Source of the DNA: Orientallactaga sibirica
Lineage: Eukaryota > Chordata > Mammalia > Rodentia > Dipodidae
Length of the DNA stretch: 64,000 bases
Reading direction: 5' to 3'
NCBI GenBank assembly: GCA_036365145.1
Contig: JAEOAD010000034.1
Location: 17,885,501-17,949,500, forward strand
The position numbers were made by a program, and so were the translations under genes. This document shows positions 1 to 10,238 of the stretch, one piece after another (positions within the stretch are counted from its first letter, which is position 1; each line of letters begins with the position of its first letter). Under the pieces are notes generated by a model, which was not told the DNA's origin, did no database searches, and saw only the letters and a list, made by a program, of their open reading frames with translations.

Positions 1-70
1 GTAAGCCAAAAATAAAACCCTTGCTCCCTTACATTGTTTTTGTCACATCAAGAAGAACAGTAAATGATAC
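1..70 (+). mobile_element. MaLR LTR, 3' end only
   Basis: The window opens inside the last ~70 bp of a MaLR-type LTR. It shows the 'gtaagccaaaaataaaaccc' polyadenylation-region block, then 'ttgtcac' and an end resembling the usual 'gtaactaataca'. The rest of the LTR lies upstream of the window. Confidence 0.6.
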
Positions 71-1843
71 GACCTGAGAAAATATCCCCAGTGAGTTAGG
101 GAGGGATGATACTCCAAAAGAAAAGACCTTCCACCAAGACAATGAAGAAACAGGTCAACTCTTAATAAACATGAGAGACCCTGCTATAGTGATAATGGTG
201 TAACCATAAATATTGCATGTCTTTCTTTTCAATGCCAGGTTGAATTATCCTATCTTTCTTAGTCTCCATCTGTCTTCAAATGGAATAGGCTGTACAGCAC
301 TATATGTTTAAATTAATAAGAGAGTTTGAATCCATTCATTTCTTATTATCAGTAGCATATAAAAGAAAGCTAAGATGGGGGAGCTTTTAAAAAATAACAG
401 CAGAGTAAGACAAGATGAACGCTAAGTCTCCCTCTTTCTCTCACCATCGCTTAATAGTCTATGAGTCTACAATGCTTATTCTACTGTGGCAGGGTTCTCT
501 GATATGACAATTCCAACATGTCTTGATTCCTGAGGCAGCACATGCCATGCTATCTTCTAGCCTTGTTTCCAAGTTCAGATCATGAGGCTGATACACTCCT
601 GAGGACAGATTGACATTTTGATGTTCTTAGTTAGCAAAAACCATAAACTGAAAAAACTGCATTAACAAGCAGATAAATTTATGGGATGCTAGTGCTGAAA
701 TGAATCTCTCTGTTTGTCAGTAGCTTTTAAGGAGTGAAATATGCATGTGGCCCAAAGAACTTGGAGAGTTCTCTGCATAAAATGTTAGTCTTTTCTGCTT
801 CTCCAGCATGAAGAAAACAAGAAAGAAAAATTCTCAGAGATCTATTGGGTAGCTAAGCTATTTAATTACTGAGGAGAGACTACACCAAAGAATGGAAGGC
901 ACCTTTTATGATTATCTTTCCTACTCCCAAGAGAGTGTCTTTACATTGGATCACTGAAGACTTTTTGCATCGCCCCCAGGTTTCATTGTCAGTAGTCCTC
1001 ACAGTGGTCATTTCATCCTCAGTCTCTTGGAATTTCTTTTCTTTAAGATGACAGGATGTCACAGGCTCTTTCATTTCAATGAAGTATAATTTGCACTGGG
1101 AAAATAAGACTTTAATGCTAGAAACCTTAAGATTTAATGAGTGATCTGACACTAGCTAGCTGATCCTTTCAGCACATGGCAGTGGGTGCAGGTATGGTGA
1201 TTCTTCACTGAAGATATTCAGAAAGCCATCAAATATACAATATGAGGGACAAGTAAGCACAGGATACATGATAATTCGCCACATCATTTTTTTTTTTTTT
1301 TGCTGTCTTTAAAACTTTTCCCAAAGGACCTAAGCATGCATTAAACAGCTTTAGCACCTGGCTTGGTGGTTTAGGATATATTCCCAGATATATTCCCAGT
1401 GCTCAGTTCTGAAGAAATAAAGGAATATAGATGAGGGGATAAACCATGTTACAAGTGTTCTCATGAAATTTGATTTTAGCTGACAAAAGAGTAGGTGGAA
1501 ACTTACTACCCTAGCTTGATAAGTAAACCCTTTTGTCTAATTTACCAACCAAAAATATTACATCAAATCAAACATTTTCAAATTTCAAGTACATTCAAGA
1601 CTCATACATGAAAATAATGTATAAATCTCATGCAAGTATGTGGTGTTCAGGATTATGGTTGCTTAGGATGTCCTTTCTTCCTGCTTCATGTATAATGTCA
1701 CTAAATCCTTATAATGTAGGACATAATCATTGTACTGGATTTTCTGTGATCCTAACATACAGTTATAGGAAGAATATTATCCATTCATATATCTGAGAAA
1801 CCTGAAACTCAAATATATGAAATAACTTCAGTAAAGTCAAGCG
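71..1843. other. Unclassified A+T-rich DNA
   Basis: No gene, RNA or clear full repeat seen. It contains a T run near 1288-1301 and a weak B1-like scrap near 1354-1410 ('cctggcttggtggttta'). The short reading frames here (90 and 87 aa) have no recognisable domain. Confidence 0.5.
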
Positions 1844-2705
1844 CTGAATTAGAGCAAGTAGGGGACACTGCTATACAAAAGTAATCAGTCTGAGAAGTTT
1901 CACTCAGCTGTGCAATAGTGGTATTCAGCCTAGGTGGGCAACTAATGGCTCTCTAGCTAAGAGACCAACACACTGGAAAGGAAAGCATACCTGGAACTGG
2001 GAACCAAGTCAGAATCCTATGGAGACCAGGATCATGGATTTCACCAAGATGCTCCCACTAGACTTTGGCCAAAAGAGAGGCTATATCCATCAAAATCTCT
2101 CCTAAATCACTATGCTTATCCCCTTTAACCTTTGCTGATCTCACTTTCCATTGGAGAACCTCTTTCTCTTTTATAGCAGGCAGGGAGAAACTAGGACAAA
2201 CCAAATTCCGTCAACAAGACAATAAGATAGCCAACTCCATATCAGGAGATGAGCCACCTCTCACACATCAGAAAGGACCCAGGTAAAACTGCAGAGGAAT
2301 TGGCAAGAAGAACAAGAGTGCTGTTTGCATGGTGAGCCTGGCAACCTGCACCAGTATAATGACATTAGACACTGAGTTTACTCAAAATATACCAAAGCAG
2401 AAATGCAGAAGTGGCTGAGAGCTCAACATTAAAGTAGACTTAAAACACATCCACCAAGGCTCAGGGAATTTTGTGGAAGAGGGTACAAAAGTCTGTAAAA
2501 GCCAGAGTGGAGGGAATATCCAGAGGCATTGAACCCCCCGCACCCACATTGACTGACTGCTGCTCTCACAACTCATAACCCACAACTCCATACCAGCAAT
2601 CCCACTGAGAAGGGCCCTAAATGAAATGGGGGATGGGAGGAGGGGAATGATGGTACCAACACTTGTTGTGTCCATACAAAGTTTCTACTTAATGAAAATA
2701 AAAAT
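1844..2705 (+). mobile_element. Young rodent L1, 5'-truncated 3' region
   Basis: This aligns by eye with 7142-7925 (same strand) and with the reverse complements of 11571-12340, 34413-35160 and 38944-39345. Shared landmarks are 'gagcaag.aggggacac', 'ggaactgggaaccaagtc' and 'cctggg/ccaggtgaaac'-type blocks, then an A-rich end after 'ccatacaaagt'. It is non-coding, and the 73 aa and 97 aa frames in it are incidental. The family assignment (L1 3' UTR) rests on the 35-kb and 12-kb copies, which join this sequence to ORF2 C-terminal code. Confidence 0.75.
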
Positions 2706-3009
2706 AAAAGAAACAGTCCTGTGAGAACCAAAAAGAAAGCCATTGGATAGTAAAGGACTATGGAAGGGAATGAAAAGTGTACATTAGTCAATATTGTCAT
2801 TGCCTTTGTGCATATTACTTAGGAGATCAAAGGAAATATAAACTCCTCATCAAATTCCAAGTGGTATTTTTTTTCCAGAAACAGAAATAAATCACCCTAA
2901 AATCTCTATGAGACCTACAAAAACAGAAGTACAAATAGCCAAAGTAATTTTAAACCAAAATAACAAAGCTAAAAGCAATAAATTCCCTGACTTCAAACTG
3001 TTCTACAGG

Positions 3010-3220
3010 AGCTGGAGAGATTGCTCAGTGGTTAAGGCACTTGTCTGCAAAGTCTAATAACCTGAGTTCAATTCCCTAGTACCCACGTAAAGCCAAATGC
3101 ACAAGGTGGTGCATGCATCTGGAGTTCCTTTATAGCAGTGGTTATAGGCCCTGGACTGCCCATGCTTCCTGTCTTTCTATCTCTCTCTGTTTGCAAATAA
3201 ATAAATAAATATTTTTAAAG
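3010..3220 (+). mobile_element. DIP-type SINE (B2 superfamily)
   Basis: Complete copy: tRNA-derived head 'gctggagagattgctcag', box-B-like 'gagttcaattcc', body 'gcacaaggtggtgcatgca', TC-rich stretch and an (AAAT)n tail. It is inserted in the L1 relic, so it is younger than that L1. Confidence 0.85.
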
Positions 3221-3388
3221 GAACTACAAGCTATAACAATCCAAAAAGTATGACATCTAATCAGACCTATAACTCAAAGGAATGGAGCACTCATAGACCA
3301 CGCACATACAATGAACTAATTTCAAACAAGTGTGTCAATAACATACAATAATAAAAAGATAATAGCTTTAGTATATCATGTTGGAGAA

Positions 3389-3735
3389 GTTATGGCTTAA
3401 GTATGAAATTACACCCTCACCTCGTGTTTTGTGGGCTTTGGGAAAGTCACTATATTCTGACAGCTCAATCAGATGTGATTACTTTATTGGAAGATAGAGA
3501 AAGTAGAAGGTTAAGCCTGGCTTGAGGCAATAGAGGACAGTAGGGCCTATATTGTGCCCAGATGACTTCCTGTATTTCCTTTCTCTGCTTCCTGGCTGCT
3601 AGGATGTGAGCAACTGCTCTCTGCCAAACCTTCACAGTATGAAGGATTGAATCCACTGAAATTGAGTAAAATAAATTATTCCTTATGAAAGTTGTTTCTG
3701 TCCAAGTATTTTGTCACAGGGATGATAAAACCAAC
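3389..3735 (+). mobile_element. MaLR-type solo LTR in L1 relic
   Basis: It begins 'gttatggcttaagtatgaaa' and ends 'ggatgataaaaccaactaat'. Near the end lies the 'aaataaattattcctta' polyadenylation-type block and 'gtattttgtcacag'. This is the common layout of old MaLR LTRs. The L1 text on either side joins up (atcatgttgg / aaatccacatgc). Boundaries are approximate. Confidence 0.6.
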
Positions 3736-4212
3736 TAATAAAATCCACATGCAAACAAATAAAATTGGATCTATACCCTATGCATAAATAAAAATAACAT
3801 CAAATATATAATAAAAGATATGTCATTGCTTAGAAACTAAAATTCCTTGGAGAAAAATATCAAGAAAAAGCATCTTGCCACTGGCTTTGGCCATGACTTC
3901 GTGGACTGATACCAAATGTGGAGGCAATAAAGCAAAAATAGACAAGTGGGATATAGTGAAGGAAAATCAAGAAAATAAGCAAGAGCAAACAACATGCAAA
4001 AATGGGAGAAAATGTGTACAATATGATAGCATCATGATATTCAAAGTATTAAAAATACTTTTATATTTTGGTAACCCATAGTAAAAATATTTGTTTGTAT
4101 AACAGGAAAATGAAATAAAACTAGTAGAAATTTCTTCAAATAATATTTACAAATGCCCATACATCTATAAAATGGTGTTAAATGTTATCACTCTTCAGGG
4201 AAATGCAAAACA

Positions 4213-4298
4213 ATATCACTATGAGATATGACTTCATTCTTTTTAATATTTTATTTTTTAGTTATTTATTTGATAGAGAGTGAGAGAAATAGGCAGGC
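4213..4298. repeat. Left arm of 86-bp inverted repeat
   Basis: This is the reverse complement of 5489-5575 with one mismatch and one 1-bp indel. The arm is part old L1 DNA (4213-4245) and part antisense SINE tail. The partner arm lies in a different, younger L1 copy. Confidence 0.9.
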
Positions 4299-4330
4299 AG
4301 AGAGAGAGATTGAGAGAGAGATAGAGAGAG
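4246..4330 (-). mobile_element. DIP SINE tail fragment, antisense
   Basis: Antisense A-rich tail and GA-rich (TC-rich on the minus strand) part of a DIP SINE. Its 5' portion is lost where a B4 element begins. Its tail and 33 bp of 3' flank are repeated almost exactly, inverted, at 5489-5575 (see findings). Confidence 0.6.
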
Positions 4331-4357
4331 CAAAAGAAAAGAAAAGACAGCAAACAT

Positions 4358-4665
4358 TGGGGATATGTATGTTACTTATCCTGGAATAGTGCCTGATGTA
4401 CAAGCATGAGGACCTCACTTCTCTTCCCGGTACCCACATAACAAGTTGGCATGGTTACACACACCTGTAACTCCAGTCCTTCAGGGGCTACAGAAAGAAT
4501 GATTACTGGGGCTCCCTGGTGAACTAGTATAATAAAATAGGACAGAAGAACCTGTTGTCTTTCTCTGGCCTCTAAACCTACCTGCACAATGTTCACACAT
4601 CTGCATATGCACACACACACATACACACACCCACACACAGACATGCACACATACACACACATAAA
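4358..4665 (+). mobile_element. B4 SINE with (CA)n tail
   Basis: ID-like head ('acaagcatgaggacctcac...tacccacat') joined to a B1-like body ('catggttacacacacctgta'), then 'tctctggcctctaaacc' and a CA-rich tail (about 4609-4662). This is the ID+B1 composite form known as B4 in rodents. It is inserted in the L1 relic, which resumes at about 4666. Confidence 0.7.
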
Positions 4666-4948
4666 AAGATAGCAAGTGTTGGCAAAGATGCAAGAAGACT
4701 AAATTGTTGTGCTTTTGGGTGAGAATATAAACTGGTGCTGTCACTATGGAAAACAGTATAAAATTATTTTTAAAAAATCTCAAAAATAAAGCTTTCTGAG
4801 TATCTATTAACCCATTTCCAAGTATATATGCAATGGAACTGAAATCAATGTATTTATACCTTCCTAGGAATTATACTGTTCACAATAGATAACATGTGGA
4901 AACAACCCAAATGCTCTGTGGTAAAGGAATTAATTTAAAAATGGGGCA

Positions 4949-6124
4949 CCGATAGTAGGTAGAGCAAGTTTCATTGTAAAATCATGGGCTCTGGATGGTG
5001 AATCTTAAGACTAGAATTAGGTTTTCCTCCACGGTGAGCTATTAGTTGGGGAACTCCAAGTAGTGCCCAAAACAATGCTGGTCCTTGCCAATTCACTTGG
5101 TTACCCACCACTAAAAGGTAAGACCCTATTGCTGAAGATACCACAGGATGCTGTCACAGGACACTAAGAGGCCATGTTGAAACTGAGAAGAAACCCAGTC
5201 CAGTATCCCTCATGGTGCAATTAAGTGCTATGGAGGATGCTGGGGAAAAAAGATCACCAACAGTATGAATTGAATAAGCAGGTGATCCTGCAAGCTACAC
5301 AAACCAACCAGCAGTGCAATGGTGGCACACAGCCCATGTGTGTCACCAGAAGCCCTCTGTCTGGATATGAGACCCATTCAGTGGGAGAGATCTCAGACCT
5401 GGTATGTGGAACCAATTAAAAATCCCATGACCAGGAGACTCATCAACCCCAAAGAGAAGCCCCCAGTGCTCACCAGATAAGTAAAGTGGCCTGCCTATTT
5501 CTCTCACTCTCTCTCAAATAAATAACTAAAAAATAAAATATTAAAAAAGAATGAAGTCATATCTCATAGTGATATATTCCCCTAAATCAAAGCTACTCTC
5601 AAGTGGGACCAGAGAATAATCTGTTTTATTTTATAGATAATAGAGAATAATGGGGAGATCCAAGATCCATCAGTATGACAAGATACCTAACTGCCTTCCA
5701 GGAAATAAGCCACCTATACCACAAATAACAGGGTCCAGGAGAAAGTAACAGAGGAAGTAATGATGAGAGTTGTCCCATTGCTACCTTGACAATCAGCTCC
5801 AGGGAAATGGTGACAGACATAGTATTTAATCAAAACACATAAAAGCAGAAACCCAGAGGCTACAAAGAACTTATCATTAAATCATACTGCCAACAGACCT
5901 GCAAAGGCTTGAAGAACGTTGTAGAAGAGGGTACAGGAAGATTGTAAGAGCTACAGCAGCAGGAAGTGGGTGGGGATTTCCTGAAGCATAGCCTCCCCAC
6001 CCACCACACAAATACACAAAGATTGACTGGCACCTTAACTACCCCACCTCAGGGAAAGTGGGTCCAGGGGAGAGTGGATATAAGACTATAATCATTGTAA
6101 AACAAATAAATAAATTTATAAAAA
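4949..6124 (+). mobile_element. Young L1 3' region inserted in old L1
   Basis: Non-coding L1 3' region, homologous in its first part ('aaaggtaagaccctattgct') to the reverse complement of 12.34-12.5 kb. Its last part matches 2.4-2.7 kb. It ends in an A-rich tail near 6101-6128. It splits the old L1 relic and is flanked by an imperfect duplication of 'aatttaaaaatggggca' (4933-4948) and 'aattaaaatgggca' (6125-6138). The DIP tail at 5489-5545 lies inside it. Confidence 0.7.
5489..5575 (+). repeat. Right arm of inverted repeat: SINE tail plus L1 flank
   Basis: Contains the end of a DIP SINE ('ctctctctcaaataaataac', A-rich), then ~33 bp identical to old L1 DNA at 4213-4245 in reverse. About 98% identical to the left arm, far closer than two independent SINE tails would be. 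Confidence 0.85.
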
Positions 6125-6130
6125 AATTAA

Positions 6131-6400
6131 AATGGGCATAAATACACAATAGGATATTTTTAAACCTTAAGAAAGAAGGAAATCGTGCCCATGGCTGAAA
6201 CTGGAAGACACTGTGCCAAATAAAATAAGGCAGACACACAAAAATAATGAATACAATGTTGTGCTTACATGAGGAACTGAGTCATAAGACTCATAGAAAC
6301 AAACGAGAAAATAGTGGTTTCCATGGTCAGGAGACAGAAGCAATGGGGATGTTCTTCATTTTTTAAGCATACTGTAGTATGCTGGTAACTAGAGGAATTT
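6131..6400 (+). pseudogene. Old L1 ORF2 relic, part 2 (C-terminal end and 3' region)
   Basis: Continues the relic split at 4948. Blocks such as 'cataaatacacaataggata', 'accttaagaaagaaggaaat', 'ccaaataaaataaggcagac' and 'agtggtttccatggtcagga' match the usual end of mammalian L1 ORF2 and the first 3' UTR bases. No open frame survives. Confidence 0.75.
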
Positions 6401-6639
6401 AAGTAAGGTACTAAAGAAATACTCCTTCCTAGCAATATGACATGGCATATCCTATAAGGAAGTGAAGTCTTGTTCCTTGCCCTATGAAATGTTGAACTCC
6501 TTTTACATAGACTGGTCTTATCATGGGCTTAAACATATGCTATAGATATTATTCAGTTTCTGAAAATGAGCACTAGAAAGCTTGAAGCTTTCCACTTGTA
6601 TTCTTTTAAAACCCAACTGCCATGTAAGGAAGTCTGAGC
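6401..6639. other. Unclassified DNA between L1 copies
   Basis: No feature recognised. Confidence 0.4.
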
Positions 6640-6786
6640 TACCCACTACAGTGGCCTTCACAGCAAAGGTGAATAATATGTTGCTGACACAGAACACCCA
6701 CAGATTGGGCTGGAATCAGCCCATTCCCAGCTGGTTAGCCCATATAGTGCTGGAAAGTGCTACATGAGTTGCTGGGGGAAAGTAGC
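6640..6786 (+). mobile_element. Young L1 3' region, 5' piece
   Basis: Matches the reverse complement of about 12.34-12.5 kb: 'ctgacacagaacacccacag', 'gggctggaatcagccc', 'cccatatagtgctggaaagt'. It is continued at 7126, so an LTR has split one L1 copy. Confidence 0.65.
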
Positions 6787-7125
6787 TGTTACAGCCAGGT
6801 TCACATTGCTGGCAGAAAACACTTGACCAAGAGCAGCTTTCGGGAAAAAAAAAGTTTGAATTTGGCTTCCAGACTCAAGGGGAAGCTCCATGATGGCAGG
6901 GGAAAACGATGGCATGAGCATCACCCCCTGGCCAACATAAGGTGGACAATAGCAACAGGAGAGTGTGCCAAACGCTGGCAAGGGGAAACTGGCTATAAAA
7001 CCCATAAGCCCTCCCCAAACAATACACTGCCTCCAAGAAGCATTAATTGCTAAATCTACATCATCTGGGAACCTAGTATTCAGAGCATCTAACTTTATAG
7101 GGGACACCTGAATCAAACCACCACA
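6787..7125 (-). mobile_element. MaLR solo LTR, antisense
   Basis: Full 339-bp antisense LTR: begins 'tgttacagccaggttcacat' and ends 'tcaaaccaccaca' (TGT...ACA termini). Same subfamily as the 51.2/52.97-kb LTR pair. It splits a young L1. Flanking pentamers are gtagc and gtggt, consistent with a mutated 5-bp target duplication. The overlapping 98 aa and 118 aa frames are incidental. Confidence 0.8.
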
Positions 7126-7925
7126 GTGGTCTACAATGTTGTGAGCAAGCAGGGGACATTGCTATTCAAAAGTACCAGTCTGACAAGATGTACACACCTG
7201 TGCAACAGTGGCACCCAGCCTTGGTGCATTACCAAAGACTTTCTGATTGGCTAAGAGATCTGATCAGTGGAAATGAAGGCATATCTGGAACTGGGAACCA
7301 GGTCTGAATCTTACGGACACCAAGATTATGGTCTCCAACAAACAAGCTCCCACTAGTCTTTGGACAAAAGAAAGGCTACATTCATCAAAAACTCTTTAAA
7401 TTAACAATGCTTATCCCATTTAACCTGTGCTGAACTCATTCTCTGTAGGAAAATATGCTTTTCCTTTTTAGAAGGTAGCGAGAACCAAGGAGATAAATCA
7501 CCCCTCACACATTAGCCGGGACCCAGGTGAAACCACAGAGGAATTGGTGAGCTGAACAAGAGTACTGACAACCTGTGCCAGGGTGAAGGAGAAAGACACT
7601 GAGGATACCTCAACACATACCAAAGCAGAAATCTAGAAGCTCCTAAGAGCTCAACAGTGAAGTTGACTTACCGCTAAGGAAATTTTTATAGACGAGGGGG
7701 CACAAAGGCTGTAAGAGCCAAAGATTGGAAGGTCATATCTAGAAGCACCCCCCCCCACACACACACACAATGACTGACTGCTGTTCTCACAACTCATAAC
7801 CCTTAACCCCATGGGGAATACCAGCAATCCCACTTAGGAGGGCCCTCAGTGGAATGGGGTCAGGGAGGAGAGAAATGATACTACTAACACATGATGTGCC
7901 CATACAAAGTATATACTTAATTCAA
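7126..7925 (+). mobile_element. Young L1 3' region, 3' piece
   Basis: Continuation of 6640-6786, running parallel to 1853-2700: 'gcaggggacattgctattca', 'ggaactgggaaccaggtctg', a C/CA stretch at 7748-7769, and the end block 'ccatacaaagtatatactta'. Non-coding. Confidence 0.75.
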
Positions 7926-8435
7926 AAGAAAAGGTGCATAAGTCAAGAGTCATATAGAACTTCCACGTATTTGAGATTATTAGGCAGCATCTAGCCAAAC
8001 TGCTAATAGACTAGTCATGTGGTACCAAGTATTTAAGACTCTTAATAATAGGTAACTTCTCCCTTTTTCTAGTCATTTCCTCCAAATTCTTTTCATGATA
8101 ACCATTCACTACTTAGATTCATATAACAATGGAGTGTTAGAATTGGAAGGAAACTTGAAGTATATGACCACCAATCACTTAGTTAGATGTGCTGTTGTCC
8201 TAAAACTATTTACATATCGCCTTCATACATCTCCAAAGGATACCAAGTTGAGTAATATATTGCAGACATGGTCACCCGATCTGTGGAGATCCCTCAGCTA
8301 TGGTAGCACAGGTAACTGCCGCTTGGATATTTCTAGCATTGGGATGATCTTGACTTCAGAAGCCAACATCATTCCTTTGCAGAGTAAGTGCTCCGAATGA
8401 TTCAAAGTATTTCCCCATGTTAAGACTCATTTATG
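7926..8435. other. Unclassified DNA
   Basis: Single-copy in appearance. The 101 aa plus-strand frame at 8095-8400 has no recognisable domain and is not supported as a gene. Confidence 0.4.
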
Positions 8436-8592
8436 AACTGGTTGTAGTGGTTTATGTCTATAATACCAGAACCTAAGGGGCTGAGGTGGAAAGATCACCA
8501 TAAATTTGAGGTTAGTCTTGGGCTACAGAGGGAGTTCTAGGTAAGCCTAAACTAGATTAAGACCCTGATTTAAAAAAAAAAAAAAAAAAAAG
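8436..8592 (+). mobile_element. B1 SINE
   Basis: Diverged 7SL-derived B1: 'ctggttgtagtggtttatgt', 'gggctgaggtggaaagatca', 'aagaccctgattt' and a terminal A run (about 8572-8591). Confidence 0.75.
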
Positions 8593-9025
8593 AATCACTT
8601 CCTCTAATCTCTTATCTTTTGACATGTAAAGGCCTCTCTCATAACTAATTCATTTCACTAAATCACTGTCCCAGACAATAATGCATGCACATATAAAAAT
8701 ACAGTTTTCCTTACCTAGTTGGAAATCCTAAACCCTTAATATTTCTTCAAATATGAGAGATAACCTTCTCCTAGTTACCAATTTCCATATTTTGTCTGAA
8801 CATAATATTATTATAAGTTTTGAGATTTAACTTTTGGATGGTACTATTATCAATTTTTAGTTATACACTCATTAGCCAGAATTTCCCAGTTTTTGAAATT
8901 CCTAGTAAAACATTCAAATATATTGGCAACTGTACTCAAATACCAAAGTTTTAAGCAGGACAATTTTATCAATGAGGAACAGTATATGAAAAATGATGAA
9001 ATTAAAGCAACAAACAAAACAATAG

Positions 9026-9176
9026 CTACCCAAGTGTGGTGGTACATGTCTTTATGTCTTTAAGTCCAGCCTTCAGGAGGCAAAGGTGGGAGGATTCTGT
9101 GAGTTCAAGGCCAGCCTGAGATGAATTCCACATCTGCCTAGACTAGAGCAAGACCCTACCACAAAAAATAAAAGAA
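9026..9176 (+). mobile_element. B1 SINE
   Basis: Shows 'aagtgtggtggtacatgtct', 'aggaggcaaaggtgggagga', 'gagttcaaggccagcctgag' and 'agagcaagaccctacc', ending in an A-rich tail that has grown into a GAAA microsatellite. Confidence 0.85.
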
Positions 9177-9213
9177 AAGAAAAAGAAAGAAGAAAGAAAG
9201 AGAGAGAGAGAAA

Positions 9214-9273
<60 letters not shown>

Positions 9274-9276
9274 AAA
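9170..9276 (+). repeat. (GAAA)n microsatellite on a B1 tail
   Basis: Purine-only GAAA/GA tract of about 105 bp extending the B1 A-tail. An all-purine mirror-like tract of this length can form triplex DNA in vitro. No function is shown. Confidence 0.9.
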
Positions 9277-9318
9277 GCTAGAAGATAAAAATAATCTTGG
9301 GTGCCATGTATCTTACAT

Positions 9319-9527
9319 GTTGGACAGCAGAGATGGCTTAGAGGTTAAGGTGTTTGCCTACAAAGCCAAAAGATCCAGGTTTGATTCCCCAGGACTGATG
9401 TTAGCCAGATGCACAATGGGCACACATGTCTGGAGTTTGTTTGCAGTGGCTAGAGGCCCTGGCACACCCATTCTTTCTCTCTCTCTCCCTCTTTCTCTGT
9501 CAAATAAATAAGTATTTAAAAAAAAAG
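9319..9527 (+). mobile_element. DIP-type SINE
   Basis: 'cagagatggcttagaggtta' head, 'ggtttgattccccagg' box B, 'gatgcacaatgggcacacat' body, TC stretch and A tail. The 64 aa frame across it is incidental. Confidence 0.85.
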
Positions 9528-9993
9528 AATGTGTGAACATGGGTCTCTAAAGATGAACATGGGCTTCCAAATCTCATGGAACTACAGTTTATCCAGGCTC
9601 TACTACCGGCTTTCCATGTGTCCTCTCAGCTCTTGATCCTCACTGAGACGATGTGGACGTAACTATCAAATGAAGAATTTGATAACATCCCTGTTGTATG
9701 GCTGAGGTATATTCACTGAACACATTGCATTGACCCTTTCAAGTTTATGATTAATGTTTGCTTTTATTATTTGGGATAAGTCCTGGAATTAAGTTGTAGG
9801 AATTATGTAATATATCATTTACGTTGTGTCATTCTGTTAGCCTCTTTAACCATCATCTATTTAATATAATTTACCTCATGGGGAAGTTGATAATCGAATT
9901 AGGAATGTCAAAGACTGACAATTCTTAGAAAATATGGAAACATTTGATAATCTAAAGAAGAAAAAAGGAATTTAGCATTAAATAAAACAATGA

Positions 9994-10238
9994 GGGCTAG
10001 AAAGATGGCTTAGAGGTTAAGAAGCTTGCCTGCAAAGCCCAAGACCCAGGTTTGATTTCTGAGTACCCACGTAAGACGGATACACAAGGTGGCTCATACA
10101 TCTGGAGTTTGTTTGCAGCTGCTGGAGGCCCTGGTGTGCATATTCTCTATACATCTGCCATATATGCTTTGATCTCTCTCTCTCTCCCCATATATACATA
10201 ATCTCAAATGAGTAAATAAATAAAATATTTAAAAATAA
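9994..10238 (+). mobile_element. DIP-type SINE
   Basis: 'gggctagaaagatggcttag' head, 'gtacccacgtaagacggata', 'acacaaggtggctcatacat', 'tctctctctctctcccc' and an AAAT-rich tail. Flanks resemble each other (acaatga / ataatga). Confidence 0.85.

Larger units (their letters stand above)
2870..4948 (+). pseudogene. Old L1 ORF2 (reverse-transcriptase ORF) relic, part 1
   Basis: Heavily decayed L1 ORF2 3' half. Recognisable blocks, in the normal L1 order, include 'acaagctataacaatccaaa', 'atccacatgcaaacaaataa', 'cagggaaatgcaaaacaata', 'gataacatgtggaaacaacc' and 'ggaattaatttaaaaatggg'. All frames are broken by stops and indels. It is interrupted by a DIP SINE (3010-3220), a MaLR LTR (~3389-3735), an antisense SINE tail (~4246-4330) and a B4 (~4358-4665). 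The relic resumes at ~6131, beyond a younger L1. Confidence 0.8.

Noticed and set aside
5030..5130. Impression that 4949-5488 is an inverted L1 arm like the 35-kb one
   Set aside because: The match to the 35-kb sequence was only a short chance block. Its longer match to the reverse complement of the 12-kb copy shows the same orientation as the rest of the element.
9319..9400. tRNA-like box A and box B sequences in many places
   Set aside because: They belong to DIP, ID and B4 SINE heads, not to functional tRNA genes; no cloverleaf with intact acceptor stem was seen.
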